DNA from: Desulfoplanes formicivorans
GTDB taxonomy: Bacteria; Desulfobacterota; Desulfovibrionia; Desulfovibrionales; Desulfomicrobiaceae
Direction of reading: 5' to 3'
Assembly (NCBI RefSeq): GCF_001748225.1
Contig: NZ_BDFE01000017.1
Location: 186,001 to 250,000 of the forward strand
Length of the DNA: 64,000 nt
This document shows positions 45,226-54,385 of this stretch, in pieces (position 1 is the stretch's first letter; the number at the start of each line of letters is the position of its first letter). The notes below the pieces were generated by a model, which was given only the letters and a program-made list of their open reading frames with translations, did no database searches and was not told the origin of the DNA. The position numbers and the translations under genes were made by a program.

Positions 45226-46104
45226 ATGGAATTCAAAGGCGCATTGACCGCCCTTGTGACCCCCTTCAAGAATGAAGGTATTGATGAAGACGCCTACCGG
45301 GCCTTCATCGAATGGCAGATCGAATCGGGCATTGATGGCGTGGTTCCCTGCGGAACCACCGGCGAATCCGCCACATTGAGCCACGACGAGCATAAAGAGG
45401 TCATTCGCATCTGTATTGATCAGGTCAAAAAACGGGTCCCCGTTCTGGCGGGCTCCGGTTCCAACAACACCCGGGAAGCCATCGAGTTGACCAGATTTGC
45501 CAAGTCGGCCGGAGCCGACGGGGCGCTGATGATCACCCCCTACTACAATAAACCCACCCAGAACGGGATGATCGCCCACTTCAAGGCCATTGCCAGCGAG
45601 GTTTCCCTGCCCATGGTCGTGTACAACGTTCCGGGAAGAACCGGGACCAATCTCCTGCCTTCGACCCTGGGTCGCATGGCCCGGGAAATTCCCACGGTCA
45701 TCGGGGTCAAGGAAGCCACCGGGGACATGAAACAGGCCGCCAGAATCGTTGAGGAGTGCGGAGAAGACTTTACCCTGCTCTCGGGCGATGATTTTACCAT
45801 ACTTCCCTTTCTGGCCCTTGGGGGCAAAGGGGTCATCTCGGTCATCTCCAATATCGAACCCGCCAAGACTCATGCCATGTGTGCGGCATGTCAGGCCAAC
45901 GACTGGAAGACCGCCAGGGCCCTCTTTTATGAACTGGCCCCCCTCAACAGGGCCATGTTTCTTGAATCAAACCCCATTCCGGTCAAGACATCCGTTGCCC
46001 TCATGGGCAAAATGGAGCCAACCCTGCGTTTGCCCATGACGCCTCTTTCTGTCGAACACCTGGCAACCCTCAAAACCGTTCTCAAAGAACACCAGCTCAT
46101 CTAG
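45226..46104 (+). CDS. dapA: 4-hydroxy-tetrahydrodipicolinate synthase
   Basis: A 292-residue TIM-barrel enzyme that condenses pyruvate with aspartate semialdehyde at the start of the diaminopimelate/lysine branch. The Schiff-base Lys is in VIGVKEATGD (about 162), the catalytic Tyr in VVYNVPGRTG (about 134) and the GTTGES loop near residue 44. The ATG follows AGGAGG. It forms an operon with dapF and ends at a strong bidirectional terminator. Confidence 0.95.
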   Translation: MEFKGALTALVTPFKNEGIDEDAYRAFIEWQIESGIDGVVPCGTTGESATLSHDEHKEVIRICIDQVKKRVPVLAGSGSNNTREAIELTRFAKSAGADGALMITPYYNKPTQNGMIAHFKAIASEVSLPMVVYNVPGRTGTNLLPSTLGRMAREIPTVIGVKEATGDMKQAARIVEECGEDFTLLSGDDFTILPFLALGGKGVISVISNIEPAKTHAMCAACQANDWKTARALFYELAPLNRAMFLESNPIPVKTSVALMGKMEPTLRLPMTPLSVEHLATLKTVLKEHQLI

Positions 46105-46143
46105 ATCCGTTCCGGCCCCTTTTTGCCGGATGACGCAGCATAT

Positions 46144-46176
46144 AAAAAAGGACGTTCAAACTGAACGTCCTTTTTT
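46144..46176. terminator. Bidirectional terminator after dapA
   Basis: AAAAAAGGACGTTCA at 46144-46158, AAC loop and its exact complement at 46162-46176. The A/T ends serve both dapA and the convergent gene. Confidence 0.92.
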
Positions 46177-46202
46177 CATGTCCGGGCCCACCATGTTAGG
46201 CT

Positions 46203-49200
46203 TTACCTGGTCAACAGGGTCGAGACAAAACCGAACCTGGAATTTCTCCACTTAAGACTCTGCTCGATGTTGCGGTTGAGACGGCTCAGGGCTTCGAGAT
46301 ATTCTCCCGACCGGTCCAGATAAAAGGCCAGGGGCTTTGAAAAATGTCTGCCCACCAGCCCGTCGAGAAAGATCTGGCTGATTTCCCGCTTGCGCAGGAG
46401 AATTTTCTGCGATCCCACAAAAATCCGCCGCTCATCCGGCGACATGTTCAGCATGAGCCGTTTGAGCATGCTGCGCGCCCGCGGCTTGTACATCCAGAAA
46501 TGCAGGAAATCCAGGGCATGGACACACAGCAGGGTTTCAAGCTCCTTGCCCTGGGTTGAAATGAGGCACAAAAATTCCTTGGGTGTTTTGAGAACCTCCA
46601 GGAGATCCACTTCCGGGCACTGGAGTTCCAGACAGGAAAAGGTCTCGTAAAGCTGATTGAGCTTTTCCTTGTAGTCGAGAAAGCGCATGCGCATGTTGTT
46701 GCCGCGATCGGCCAACCCTTCAATGACGCCGGCCACACAATCCGAGGCCGCCTTGGAAATGACCGCGGCCCAGCGCTGCAGGATCATGTTCACTCCCTGG
46801 ACATCCCCCATGGTCAGGATGCCGCCGATAATCGCATTAAAGGCCACGGCCAGGGGAATGGACAGAATGGATCTGAAAAAATTGCCAAACGCAGCACTCT
46901 TGGGCAACCCCCGAAACAGGTTGTGACTCGTGATGTACAATCCGTTGGCCAAGGCCATGATGGTGTAGAGCATGATCGGATTGGTCGTGGTATTGATCCC
47001 CAAGGTCTTGTCGAGCAGCAGGTACTTGACCAGATAATCCAGCAGGGGAACGGAAAATCCCGTGAAAAACAATGAATCCGTGATCCGGTCCCAGCTTACG
47101 TAACTGTTCCAGCGCAACAGGGGGGAGCGCTTGAATCCCCCGCCGCCCAGAACCGACTGGAGAATGTTGCGCAATCCGGTGATGCCAAACCAGATGAAGG
47201 CCCCGCAGTAAGCCAGAAGCCACCAATCCTTGGTCAGGGCAAAGGTCAAAAACGCCGGAATGAACCCGATGAGCACCTTGAGCACGTTCTTGAGCCCGCT
47301 GTTCAGATACTTGAACGGGATGCGCCGATCAGGCTTGTGAGCTGGTTTTTCAAGTACAAGCCCGTTGTCACATTCCTTCTGAATGCCTCCCAGGGTGGTG
47401 ATATTCCCCTGAAGACCGGGATGCAGGGCATAGTCCCTGATCACCCAGTCCTTGATGGTTGTGTAGCCCAGCCAGCCTCCTCCGGGGAGCAAACGCATCA
47501 TCCTGTAGAAGGCATTGGCAAAATGCATGAAGCTGGTCTTGGGGATATAGGTGATGCGTTTGTACACGGTTGCGGTGACCGGAATCCGTTCCCGGTCACG
47601 GCCATCCTTGCCCCGTGCCAGCGCCGGCACCGTATCCTCGATAACCAGCCCCATGCCGTGGAGATGGCGGGAACGCCCCGTGGAATCGCTGCCTATTCTC
47701 GATTTAAGGGCCAGATCGCGATAATAGGACTGGAGGGTTTCAATATCAAAAAGGATCTCCACCAGCTTCACCTTTCTTGCATCCTGGGGATCACCCGGCC
47801 GACCAACCCTGTTGTCATCAAATTTTTCAATAATGGAATGAACAATGCGTTTGAGCTCCACCACATTTCCATGATTGAGGGCCAGCTGCAATTCATTGAT
47901 GGTGCAAAGATCGGGCGAGGTCTTTCCTTCGGTAACATCCTTGAGGTTGCATATTTCAAGGTGGGTAATCATGCCCTTGCAATCATAGAGGAGCTCAAGA
48001 ACATCCTCGACAAACAGGTTGGTCAGCTTCAACGTTGCCTTGTAGCCTGAATGCAGGTGGGCAAGCATGGTCAGCAGTTCTTGGGCGGAAAGCCGCAACA
48101 GCGGAGGCAGGTCATCATCTTCCCGATACACAAGGGGATCACGCACTTCGGGATTATTGCGGGGCGCAAGCCAGCGGGCAATGATCGATTCCGAATCAAT
48201 GCAGTTCATCTCGGTGACAAGGGCGGATATCCTTTCCCGCTCGTCCTGATCGGCCTCCTTGTAAACTTCGCGAAGCTCTTCCACACGCTGGTGCATGAGG
48301 GGCATGAGCAGCGTGTAGATGTACTTGGCCAGATGATACAGGGAAACCTGACCAACGCCCACGAACTCGAGAAACCCCTTGATATCCAGAGTGGGACAAT
48401 CGATCCCGTAAAGCTGTGAAATGGTCTGGCGGTGCCTGGCATTGAACACGTCCAGGGTTTCAAAGGTATAGCGCTGCTGATACTCGAAAACGCGCTGCTG
48501 TTCCTTGAAAAATTCCCTGACCGGCATTTTGGAAAAAAAATTGATGAAGTCCTGCTGATCGGTAAATCCGCGCGGTGCCCAGACAATCTGAATGTACTTG
48601 CCCCTGAACAGGGCCGGCAGTTCAATGCCTATGCGCACCTTGATGTCCATGATGGAGGCCGCTTCAAGCAGCTCGGTGACCACATCGGGCTTAACATAAT
48701 TGTAGTAGACCACCGTGAGATTCCTGATCCCCTTGATCCAGGCATCCATGATCAGGTGGGTAGGCGACTTGCGTCCCTTGGTATTGAAATCATGAACATG
48801 GTGATCAAAGGCCAGCTGGTTCCACTCTTCGGGCATTTCCAGAAGATGATATTTGGCCAGTTCGTTCTTGATGATCCTGGGCTTGCCCGATGCCGCGGCC
48901 CGAAAATCCCTGGCCAGCATGAGCCGTCGCTCATCATCACCCTCTGCCCGGACAAGTTCCTTCATGATCTGCAAAAGGACCCTGGCCGTATTCTTGCGCA
49001 GTGTACTGTGAGCCCGCGACAGGGCCTCGGCATGCAAGGTACGCAAGGCATCAAGCCGCTGTCCGGCCTGCCCTTTTTGGAGCGATCCAAGAAGATGGAT
49101 GGCTGCATAGGCAATACGCAGCCCGCTGGAAGCCGCCATTTCCTTGATGCCGTGAGGATGGAGATGTGCGCCCAGCAGGGTCCGCACTTCCTGCAAGGAA

Positions 49201-49280
49201 GGATCGCGCTCAAGCACATCCCGCACAATGGCCAGCAGTTCATAATCCCTGTTGTCGAAAAAAAAGCGAGAACGTTTCAC
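46203..49280 (-). CDS. Large membrane protein with PHP-like HxH motif, function unknown
   Basis: A protein of about 1025 residues. Near residue 160 it has FDHHVHDFNTKG, a His-rich metal-site pattern like those of PHP or amidohydrolase-type phosphoesterases, followed by a barrel-like alternation up to about 240. Residues about 660-860 contain four or five hydrophobic segments (KVLIGFIPAFLTFAL, MLYTIMALANGLYI, FNAIIGGILTMG). The C-terminal 160 residues are helical. The GTG at 49278-49280 is chosen because the preceding in-frame codon is a TTG. I do not recognise the family beyond noting it as a conserved-type single-copy gene in monocistronic setting with its own terminator. Confidence 0.75.
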   Translation of the reverse strand: MKRSRFFFDNRDYELLAIVRDVLERDPSLQEVRTLLGAHLHPHGIKEMAASSGLRIAYAAIHLLGSLQKGQAGQRLDALRTLHAEALSRAHSTLRKNTARVLLQIMKELVRAEGDDERRLMLARDFRAAASGKPRIIKNELAKYHLLEMPEEWNQLAFDHHVHDFNTKGRKSPTHLIMDAWIKGIRNLTVVYYNYVKPDVVTELLEAASIMDIKVRIGIELPALFRGKYIQIVWAPRGFTDQQDFINFFSKMPVREFFKEQQRVFEYQQRYTFETLDVFNARHRQTISQLYGIDCPTLDIKGFLEFVGVGQVSLYHLAKYIYTLLMPLMHQRVEELREVYKEADQDERERISALVTEMNCIDSESIIARWLAPRNNPEVRDPLVYREDDDLPPLLRLSAQELLTMLAHLHSGYKATLKLTNLFVEDVLELLYDCKGMITHLEICNLKDVTEGKTSPDLCTINELQLALNHGNVVELKRIVHSIIEKFDDNRVGRPGDPQDARKVKLVEILFDIETLQSYYRDLALKSRIGSDSTGRSRHLHGMGLVIEDTVPALARGKDGRDRERIPVTATVYKRITYIPKTSFMHFANAFYRMMRLLPGGGWLGYTTIKDWVIRDYALHPGLQGNITTLGGIQKECDNGLVLEKPAHKPDRRIPFKYLNSGLKNVLKVLIGFIPAFLTFALTKDWWLLAYCGAFIWFGITGLRNILQSVLGGGGFKRSPLLRWNSYVSWDRITDSLFFTGFSVPLLDYLVKYLLLDKTLGINTTTNPIMLYTIMALANGLYITSHNLFRGLPKSAAFGNFFRSILSIPLAVAFNAIIGGILTMGDVQGVNMILQRWAAVISKAASDCVAGVIEGLADRGNNMRMRFLDYKEKLNQLYETFSCLELQCPEVDLLEVLKTPKEFLCLISTQGKELETLLCVHALDFLHFWMYKPRARSMLKRLMLNMSPDERRIFVGSQKILLRKREISQIFLDGLVGRHFSKPLAFYLDRSGEYLEALSRLNRNIEQSLKWRNSRFGFVSTLLTR

Positions 49281-49421
49281 CAAATCACCACCCCAAGGCT
49301 GTCATACATGTTCGATATCTCATGGCAGAAAAAAATGTGAACGATCTGATAAGCGCCAGGTCATCCGGTTGGACCGATACAACACATGCCGTCATCCCGG
49401 GTTCTTCCCTGCTTTCAGATT

Positions 49422-49964
49422 TCAGCTCCCCGGGGCAAGAAGAACAACCTTGTCCTGACCGTCCACCTCCCGAACCCGAACATCCACCTGTTCGTCCAGT
49501 CCGGTCTGAATCTTCTTGCCTACAAAATCGGCCTGAATGGGCAATTCCCGGTTTCCCCGGTCAACAAGCACAAGCAGCCGGACGCTTCGCGGCCGACCGA
49601 AATCCAGGATGGCCTCCAGGGCGGCCCGAATGGTTCTGCCGGTAAACAGAACATCGTCCACAAGAAGGATATTTCGATCCTTGATGCTCACGGGAAGATG
49701 GGTACTGTTGATGGAGGGCACACCGCTTCTCGAGGTCCAGTCATCCCTGTAAAGGTTGATATCCAGTTTGCCCATGGTAAAGGGCGTGCCGGTTTTGGCC
49801 ACCATGATGCCGCGCAGCCGATCGGCCAGCTCCACACCCCGCCGCTGAATGCCCACAAGAACCAGATCATTGCCATCTCCCATGCGCTCGAGCACTTCAC
49901 AGGCAAGCCGTTCGATGGTTCTTTGCATTTCCTGTTCCGTAACTATCTGTTTTTCAATTGCCAT
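49422..49964 (-). CDS. pyrR: Bifunctional pyr regulator / uracil phosphoribosyltransferase PyrR
   Basis: A 180-residue phosphoribosyltransferase. The PRPP-binding motif VLLVDDVLFTGRTIRAAL (about 95-112) and GIQRRGVELADRL match PyrR, as does KLDINLYRDD. In Gram-positives PyrR also attenuates pyr mRNA; in this lineage the RNA role is uncertain. ATG at 49962-49964 has GGAGG 4 bases upstream. No other pyr gene is adjacent. Confidence 0.9.
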   Translation of the reverse strand: MAIEKQIVTEQEMQRTIERLACEVLERMGDGNDLVLVGIQRRGVELADRLRGIMVAKTGTPFTMGKLDINLYRDDWTSRSGVPSINSTHLPVSIKDRNILLVDDVLFTGRTIRAALEAILDFGRPRSVRLLVLVDRGNRELPIQADFVGKKIQTGLDEQVDVRVREVDGQDKVVLLAPGS

Positions 49965-50285
49965 TTTTCCTCCGATTCCCTGATACGGCCAAGATATTGT
50001 GAAATCAAGCACATAATGGTGACAAAACCCGTTTCCTGGGTCACGTGGTCCTCTCCACCACAGCAGAACGACCCGATGCCTTGCTGCTTACACCGACCTA
50101 TCAAGGCAACAAACATGACATTTTGTCAAGAAAACGAACAATCTCGCCACCTGGAGAGCTGCGTGCGGGGTTGACGCGGGATGTTCCCGGTGCCAAGAAA
50201 CCAACCACCTTATACTGCGCCCTCTTTTATTATGCCTACACGTAAAGGAGTGGTGTTCACGTTGCCTTTGACCAAGGAGTATCTC
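49965..50285. other. Divergent intergenic region
   Basis: About 320 bases between pyrR (minus) and a small gene (plus), presumably with both promoters. A short palindrome TGACATTTTGTCA is present near 50115. No further gene or clear promoter is seen. Confidence 0.4.
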
Positions 50286-50579
50286 ATGACCCATACAGCC
50301 CCCCCCCGGCTCAACAGCGCCATGGCCGCCTTCATGAATCAGGAAGCAGATGTGCCTTTTGCTACCAATATCAGTTTGGCCCTGACCGTTGCGGAAAAAC
50401 TCCAAACACTCGGTTATACTTTCAAGCTCAAGGATCTTTGTCCCAAAGACATTGAACACGACAACTGGGCTGCCATTTTCACCGATGAACAGGGGACCCT
50501 CGTCCGCCAAGAACATGAAAATGCCGCTACGGCGATTTGCCGCGCGGCATTTGCGATTTTGTCAACTCCCAGACAATGA
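50286..50579 (+). CDS. Small protein of unknown function
   Basis: A 97-residue protein, soluble, with a central stretch ISLALTVAEKLQTLGYTFKLKDL and a C-terminal helix. No family recognised. AAGGAG lies 7 bases before the ATG, which supports a real gene over longer in-frame starts. A hairpin follows the stop within 30 bases. Confidence 0.6.
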   Translation: MTHTAPPRLNSAMAAFMNQEADVPFATNISLALTVAEKLQTLGYTFKLKDLCPKDIEHDNWAAIFTDEQGTLVRQEHENAATAICRAAFAILSTPRQ

Positions 50580-50604
50580 CCCGGTCAGCTCAACCCGGCT
50601 CACC

Positions 50605-50633
50605 ATCTCCTGCAACTTCGGGTTGCAGGAGAT
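50605..50633. terminator. Hairpin between convergent small genes
   Basis: ATCTCCTGCAAC at 50605-50616, TTCGG loop, exact complement at 50622-50633. UUCG-like loop makes it stable; T tract is missing. It touches the end of the minus-strand gene that stops at 50633. Confidence 0.6.
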
Positions 50634-50929
50634 TATACGCTTATCATACTGGCATCACCCAGCAGACCAGCCACCCTTGCAGGATCAAGATGGCCATGGA
50701 TGCCCATCCCTGCACCTGAGCGTATCATGTCCAAAGTAGTGTTCATGTCGGCGCTGTCCCACTTGACTTGCGAAGCGTCCATATCCGCAAAGGTGTCTCC
50801 GGACGAACGCAGCTCAATGTGATCACTGGTCGGCTGCGCAGGGGTCTGCCTGGTTTCCGGATGTTGACGAGAGCTCAAAGTATGTGTTTCAGCACATGTG
50901 GAAGTGTGTATTCCCATAGTTTGCATCAT
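50633..50929 (-). CDS. Small protein of unknown function
   Basis: A 98-residue protein with a polar, disordered first half (rich in Thr, Ser, Pro, His) and a helical second half ending GIHGHLDPARVAGLL. AGGGAGG lies just before two tandem ATG codons, strong support for translation; the second ATG has the better spacing. Family and role unknown. Confidence 0.6.
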   Translation of the reverse strand: MMQTMGIHTSTCAETHTLSSRQHPETRQTPAQPTSDHIELRSSGDTFADMDASQVKWDSADMNTTLDMIRSGAGMGIHGHLDPARVAGLLGDASMISV

Positions 50930-50973
50930 GATGCCTCCCTTTTGGAGGAATGTATTTCAAGCCCTGTTCCAAT

Positions 50974-50987
50974 ATCATTTTAATGAT
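50974..50987. promoter_or_regulatory. AT-rich palindrome in divergent promoter region
   Basis: ATCATT-TT-AATGAT, a perfect 6-bp inverted repeat between the minus-strand small gene and the plus-strand NTPase gene. Possible operator; no regulator is assigned. Confidence 0.3.
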
Positions 50988-51082
50988 ACATATCAATATA
51001 TTGGTTAAAGTCACTCATCTCCAACCGGCAGGATTTTCCGTCTTTTGACACTGTTTCGGGCATAATCCGCCAAGAGATCGAC

Positions 51083-51604
51083 ATGCACATCATCCTCGGT
51101 TCCCACAATCCGGTCAAACTGCAGGCAGTCAAGGAAGTCATGAAGACCATTCCCGGTTTGGCCTCGGCCGAAATCCAGGCCGTCAAGGCAGATTCCGGAG
51201 TTCCCGATCAGCCACGCGGGTTTGAAGAAACCATCCTCGGGGCCCGCAATCGCGCCCGGGAAGCCTTTTGTCACGGCGACTGGGGCATTGGTCTTGAATC
51301 CGGGATCATTCCCGTGCCCCTGACCCGAACTGGCTTCATGAATCTGACGGCTTGCGTCATCTTTGATGGAACCACGGCCTATACCGGTCTTGGCCCTGCC
51401 TTTGAACTGCCCGAAAAGGTTGTCGAGCACGTAACCGTGCGCGGCCTTGAACTCGACCAGGCCGTGAACGCATCAGGCATGTCCGACCATCCGCGCATCG
51501 GGTATGATCAGGGGATCATCGGCATCATGACCCAGGGTCGGGTTACCCGCATGGAATATACCAAACCGGCCGTGCTCATGGCCCTGGCAGGCATGGACAT
51601 CTGA
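51083..51604 (+). CDS. Inosine/xanthosine triphosphatase, YjjX family
   Basis: A 173-residue house-cleaning phosphatase that removes deaminated purine triphosphates. The N-terminal ILGSHNPVKLQAV, the substrate loop SGVPDQPRGFEETILGA and the catalytic GIGLESGI segment with LTACVIFDG match the family. No obvious ribosome-binding site beyond AAGAGA. Followed by a clear terminator. Confidence 0.85.
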   Translation: MHIILGSHNPVKLQAVKEVMKTIPGLASAEIQAVKADSGVPDQPRGFEETILGARNRAREAFCHGDWGIGLESGIIPVPLTRTGFMNLTACVIFDGTTAYTGLGPAFELPEKVVEHVTVRGLELDQAVNASGMSDHPRIGYDQGIIGIMTQGRVTRMEYTKPAVLMALAGMDI

Positions 51605-51649
51605 ACCCGCTTCCCTTTTCTCCCCCGAAGCAACAACGCCAGAACGCAT

Positions 51650-51697
51650 TGAACCGCCAGGGCCTTTATCTGGGGCCTGGCGGTTCATCGATTTTTC
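51650..51697. terminator. Rho-independent terminator after the NTPase gene
   Basis: TGAACCGCCAGG at 51650-51661 pairs with its complement at 51676-51687; ATTTTT follows after three bases. It also sits downstream of the convergent minus-strand gene. Confidence 0.8.
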
Positions 51698-51734
51698 ATG
51701 AGGGCAGGGCTTGCCCGGAGCTTCGCCCAGAAAA

Positions 51735-52022
51735 TCAATACGGCCCGCTTTCCGTGCTCACTGGAAGGTCCTTTTCCTCGGTCATGATCCACAGGGCCAT
51801 CAGATGGCGCATATTGAGATCAGCCTGCTGAATGGCCCTTTTGTCGGCACCCTGGCTTGCCATGTGCTCAATGGCCAGCACGTAATCCCGGACCAGGGGA
51901 AACTCGGCGCACACTTCGCCGAGAAAATCCTCATACAGCTGGGGATCGCTCTCATAAAGGTGCTCCATACGTTTTAAAACATCGGAGAACGCATACAAAG
52001 ACAATTGATCAAGAGGTTTCAT
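51735..52022 (-). CDS. Small helical protein of unknown function
   Basis: A 95-residue acidic, all-helical protein with no membrane segment. AGGAG lies about 11 bases before the ATG at 52020-52022. No family recognised. It stands between terminators, on the same strand as the CBS-domain gene upstream. Confidence 0.6.
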   Translation of the reverse strand: MKPLDQLSLYAFSDVLKRMEHLYESDPQLYEDFLGEVCAEFPLVRDYVLAIEHMASQGADKRAIQQADLNMRHLMALWIMTEEKDLPVSTESGPY

Positions 52023-52068
52023 GGAGACGTCAACACTCCTTTCTCACTGATTGGAAGAGCTTGTGCCC

Positions 52069-52115
52069 AAACAGCCCGCCTGCCTGACCGCAATGTTCAG
52101 GCAGGCGGGCTGTTT
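52069..52115 (-). terminator. Strong hairpin after the CBS-domain gene
   Basis: A 19-bp perfect stem (52069-52087 with 52097-52115) and 9-base loop, ending in TTT on either strand. It lies 55 bases past the minus-strand CBS gene. Confidence 0.8.
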
Positions 52116-52169
52116 GCTGCCAGACAACGGCAACGTCGCCCCGCAGGGGTTCAAACCGGCCTGCTATGG

Positions 52170-52856
52170 CTAGGCAGGCATGGCCACGGCCCGGCCATCC
52201 TTGACATAATGGGTGAGGGTGAACTTTTTCTTCAACAGATCAGCCAAGGATTCAAGGGAATGTTCGCCCGTACTTTGGACCCTGATGGAAACCCTGCGAT
52301 AGCCCTTTTTCACATTTTTATAGGAAGTCAGAACACTTGTGAGTCGAATCTTTTCTCCGCGCAGGTAGCTCAACAGATCAATAGCCGCGCCAGGCGTATC
52401 CTCGATCTCAAAGATCAGCTGAATGCCGGCCATGATGGAACCACCCGACGTGGCGCACAGATATCTGAACACATCCACCTCGGTGATGATCCCCACGAGA
52501 GCGTTACCCTTGCCCACAACGGGCAACGCCCCGATCTTATTCTGTAACAGGATGGCTGCAACGGTTTCCACGGTCTCATCGGGTGCCGTGACCAGAGGGT
52601 CCACCGTCATGATGTCCTTGACCTTCAAGGTCAGCAGATTGTTTTCCTGATTGGGAACCACATCGCCGGGCAGATACTTGGATGGCATGGCATCTCGGAT
52701 ATCACGGTCCGAAACAATCCCCACGAGTGCACCTTCGTCGTCAATGACAGGAAACTGTCGTACATTGGACCTGCGCATGATGTCACTGGCGTCAAGGACC
52801 GTTGTCTCGCCACTGAGATTGATGCAGCCTTCGGTCATCCAATTCTTCACAAGCAT
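52170..52856 (-). CDS. Tandem CBS-domain protein with C-terminal ACT-like region
   Basis: A 228-residue cytosolic protein. Two CBS domains fill about residues 1-140 (VKNWMTEG, VRQFPVIDDEGALVGIVSDRDI; VKDIMTVDP, IGALPVVGKGNALVGIITEVDV). The last 80 residues (IQLIFEIEDTPGAAIDLLSYL) resemble an ACT domain as in AcuB-like proteins. CBS pairs usually bind adenine nucleotides. Start at 52854-52856 with GAGGAG upstream. Confidence 0.85.
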   Translation of the reverse strand: MLVKNWMTEGCINLSGETTVLDASDIMRRSNVRQFPVIDDEGALVGIVSDRDIRDAMPSKYLPGDVVPNQENNLLTLKVKDIMTVDPLVTAPDETVETVAAILLQNKIGALPVVGKGNALVGIITEVDVFRYLCATSGGSIMAGIQLIFEIEDTPGAAIDLLSYLRGEKIRLTSVLTSYKNVKKGYRRVSIRVQSTGEHSLESLADLLKKKFTLTHYVKDGRAVAMPA

Positions 52857-52952
52857 ATGAGATTCCTCCTCAAAAATTTGGTAAGCGTCACGAGTTTGAC
52901 CAACGATTGCCGGGACGTACAGCAAAAGCAATGTCCTGCTATGCCCGAAAAA

Positions 52953-54338
52953 TCAACCCCCAATTTGCTCCATTTGCCAGAGCTCCTTGGGAATGGGTGT
53001 GCCAAGAACGCGTGCTCCGCCCTGCTCCACCACCACATCATCCTCAATGCGTATCCCCGTGAATCCGTTCAGCCGTTCGATGGCATCATAGCGGATAAAA
53101 GAGGCACACCGGTTCTGACTGCGCCATGAGGCGATCAGTTCGGGAATGACATAGATGCCTGGTTCCACAGTGGCCACAAATCCCGGCTGAACCTTGCGGG
53201 CAAGACGGAGGGAACGCAATCCGAACTGGGTACTTCGCGCAATCGTTGCATCATACCCCACAAGATCCTCGCCCAGGCTTTCCATGTCATGGCAATCAAG
53301 CCCCAGCATGTGACCGATGCCATGTACGAAAAAAAGGGCATGAGCCCCTTCGCGCACGGCATCGTCCGTGTTCCCCTGCATCACCCCCATGTCCTTGAGT
53401 CCCTGGACAATGGCCCGGGCCGCCTCCATGTGGGCATGCACGAACATGCCCCCCGGACCAAGGGCATCAATGGCCCGTTTCTGGGCTTCCAGCACAATGG
53501 CATACAGGTCTTTTTGCAGCGGGGAAAACTCACCGCCAACAGGAAAGGTTCGGGTGATGTCCGAAGCATACCCGTTGGGGGACTCGGCACCCGAATCAAT
53601 GAGCAGCAGATCACCGGCAGCAAGGGTGCGATTGGCATTGTGATTGTGCAGGACATTCCCCCGGGTGGTCACAATGCTTGCAAAGGAGGTTCTGCTGCCC
53701 CGGGCAAGGACCTCCCCTTCAAGAGCCGCCTTGACCTCCTGCTCCGTCCGTCCGGGACAGGCATAGGCAAAGACCCGGGCATACATGGCCGAAGAAATGT
53801 CAAGGGCTGCTTCGATCTCGGCAATCTCCAGGTCGGACTTGACGCTGCGCTGGGCAATGACTGCCCGGGTCAGATCGCAGGAAGCCCGCTCATCCAGAGA
53901 TTCCAAGGGCAGATCCAACAAGTGCCCCAGCACAATCCTGGTATCCGGCCGGTAGGGTGGCAAAAAGTGAACCACGGCATGGTGCTGCATCAACGCGTTC
54001 AGGTGTCCCGGCAATACGGCAATATCCAGCCCCTCGTCCGCACCCGCCGCAAGGGCGAGGTCCTGGATGCTCGGTTGCGGCCCCGTCCAGATGAACGCCT
54101 CGGGATCGGGATTGGGCCCAAAAAGCAGATGCTTGCCGGACCCGGCATCCATGATCCCCACCAAACCCGGCACATTGTGCCCAAAATAGTAGAGAAAGGA
54201 GCTGTCCTGCCTGAACGGAACAACATGGTCGGGCGCATTCACCGCCACGGCCTCATGGCCCACAAACAAGAGGATGCCGGAGCCCATGGCCCGGCACAGG
54301 GTGTCACGTCGTTGTCGATAGATATGTGGCTCAAACAT
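52953..54338 (-). CDS. Xaa-Pro aminopeptidase (M24B)
   Basis: A 461-residue metallo-aminopeptidase with the AMP-N-type N-terminal domain and a pita-bread catalytic domain. The metal ligands are placed at IDSGAES (Asp), SDITRTFPV (Asp), FVHGIGHMLGLDCHD (His), TVEPGIYV (Glu) and IRIEDDV (Glu). It removes N-terminal residues preceding proline. Length is normal for the PepP type. Ribosome-binding site weak. dinB lies 47 bases downstream on the same strand. Confidence 0.9.
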   Translation of the reverse strand: MFEPHIYRQRRDTLCRAMGSGILLFVGHEAVAVNAPDHVVPFRQDSSFLYYFGHNVPGLVGIMDAGSGKHLLFGPNPDPEAFIWTGPQPSIQDLALAAGADEGLDIAVLPGHLNALMQHHAVVHFLPPYRPDTRIVLGHLLDLPLESLDERASCDLTRAVIAQRSVKSDLEIAEIEAALDISSAMYARVFAYACPGRTEQEVKAALEGEVLARGSRTSFASIVTTRGNVLHNHNANRTLAAGDLLLIDSGAESPNGYASDITRTFPVGGEFSPLQKDLYAIVLEAQKRAIDALGPGGMFVHAHMEAARAIVQGLKDMGVMQGNTDDAVREGAHALFFVHGIGHMLGLDCHDMESLGEDLVGYDATIARSTQFGLRSLRLARKVQPGFVATVEPGIYVIPELIASWRSQNRCASFIRYDAIERLNGFTGIRIEDDVVVEQGGARVLGTPIPKELWQMEQIGG

Positions 54339-54385
54339 GTGTATACTCGGTTAAAAGTGGCAACAGGGGTGCAGCCGTGATCCGG

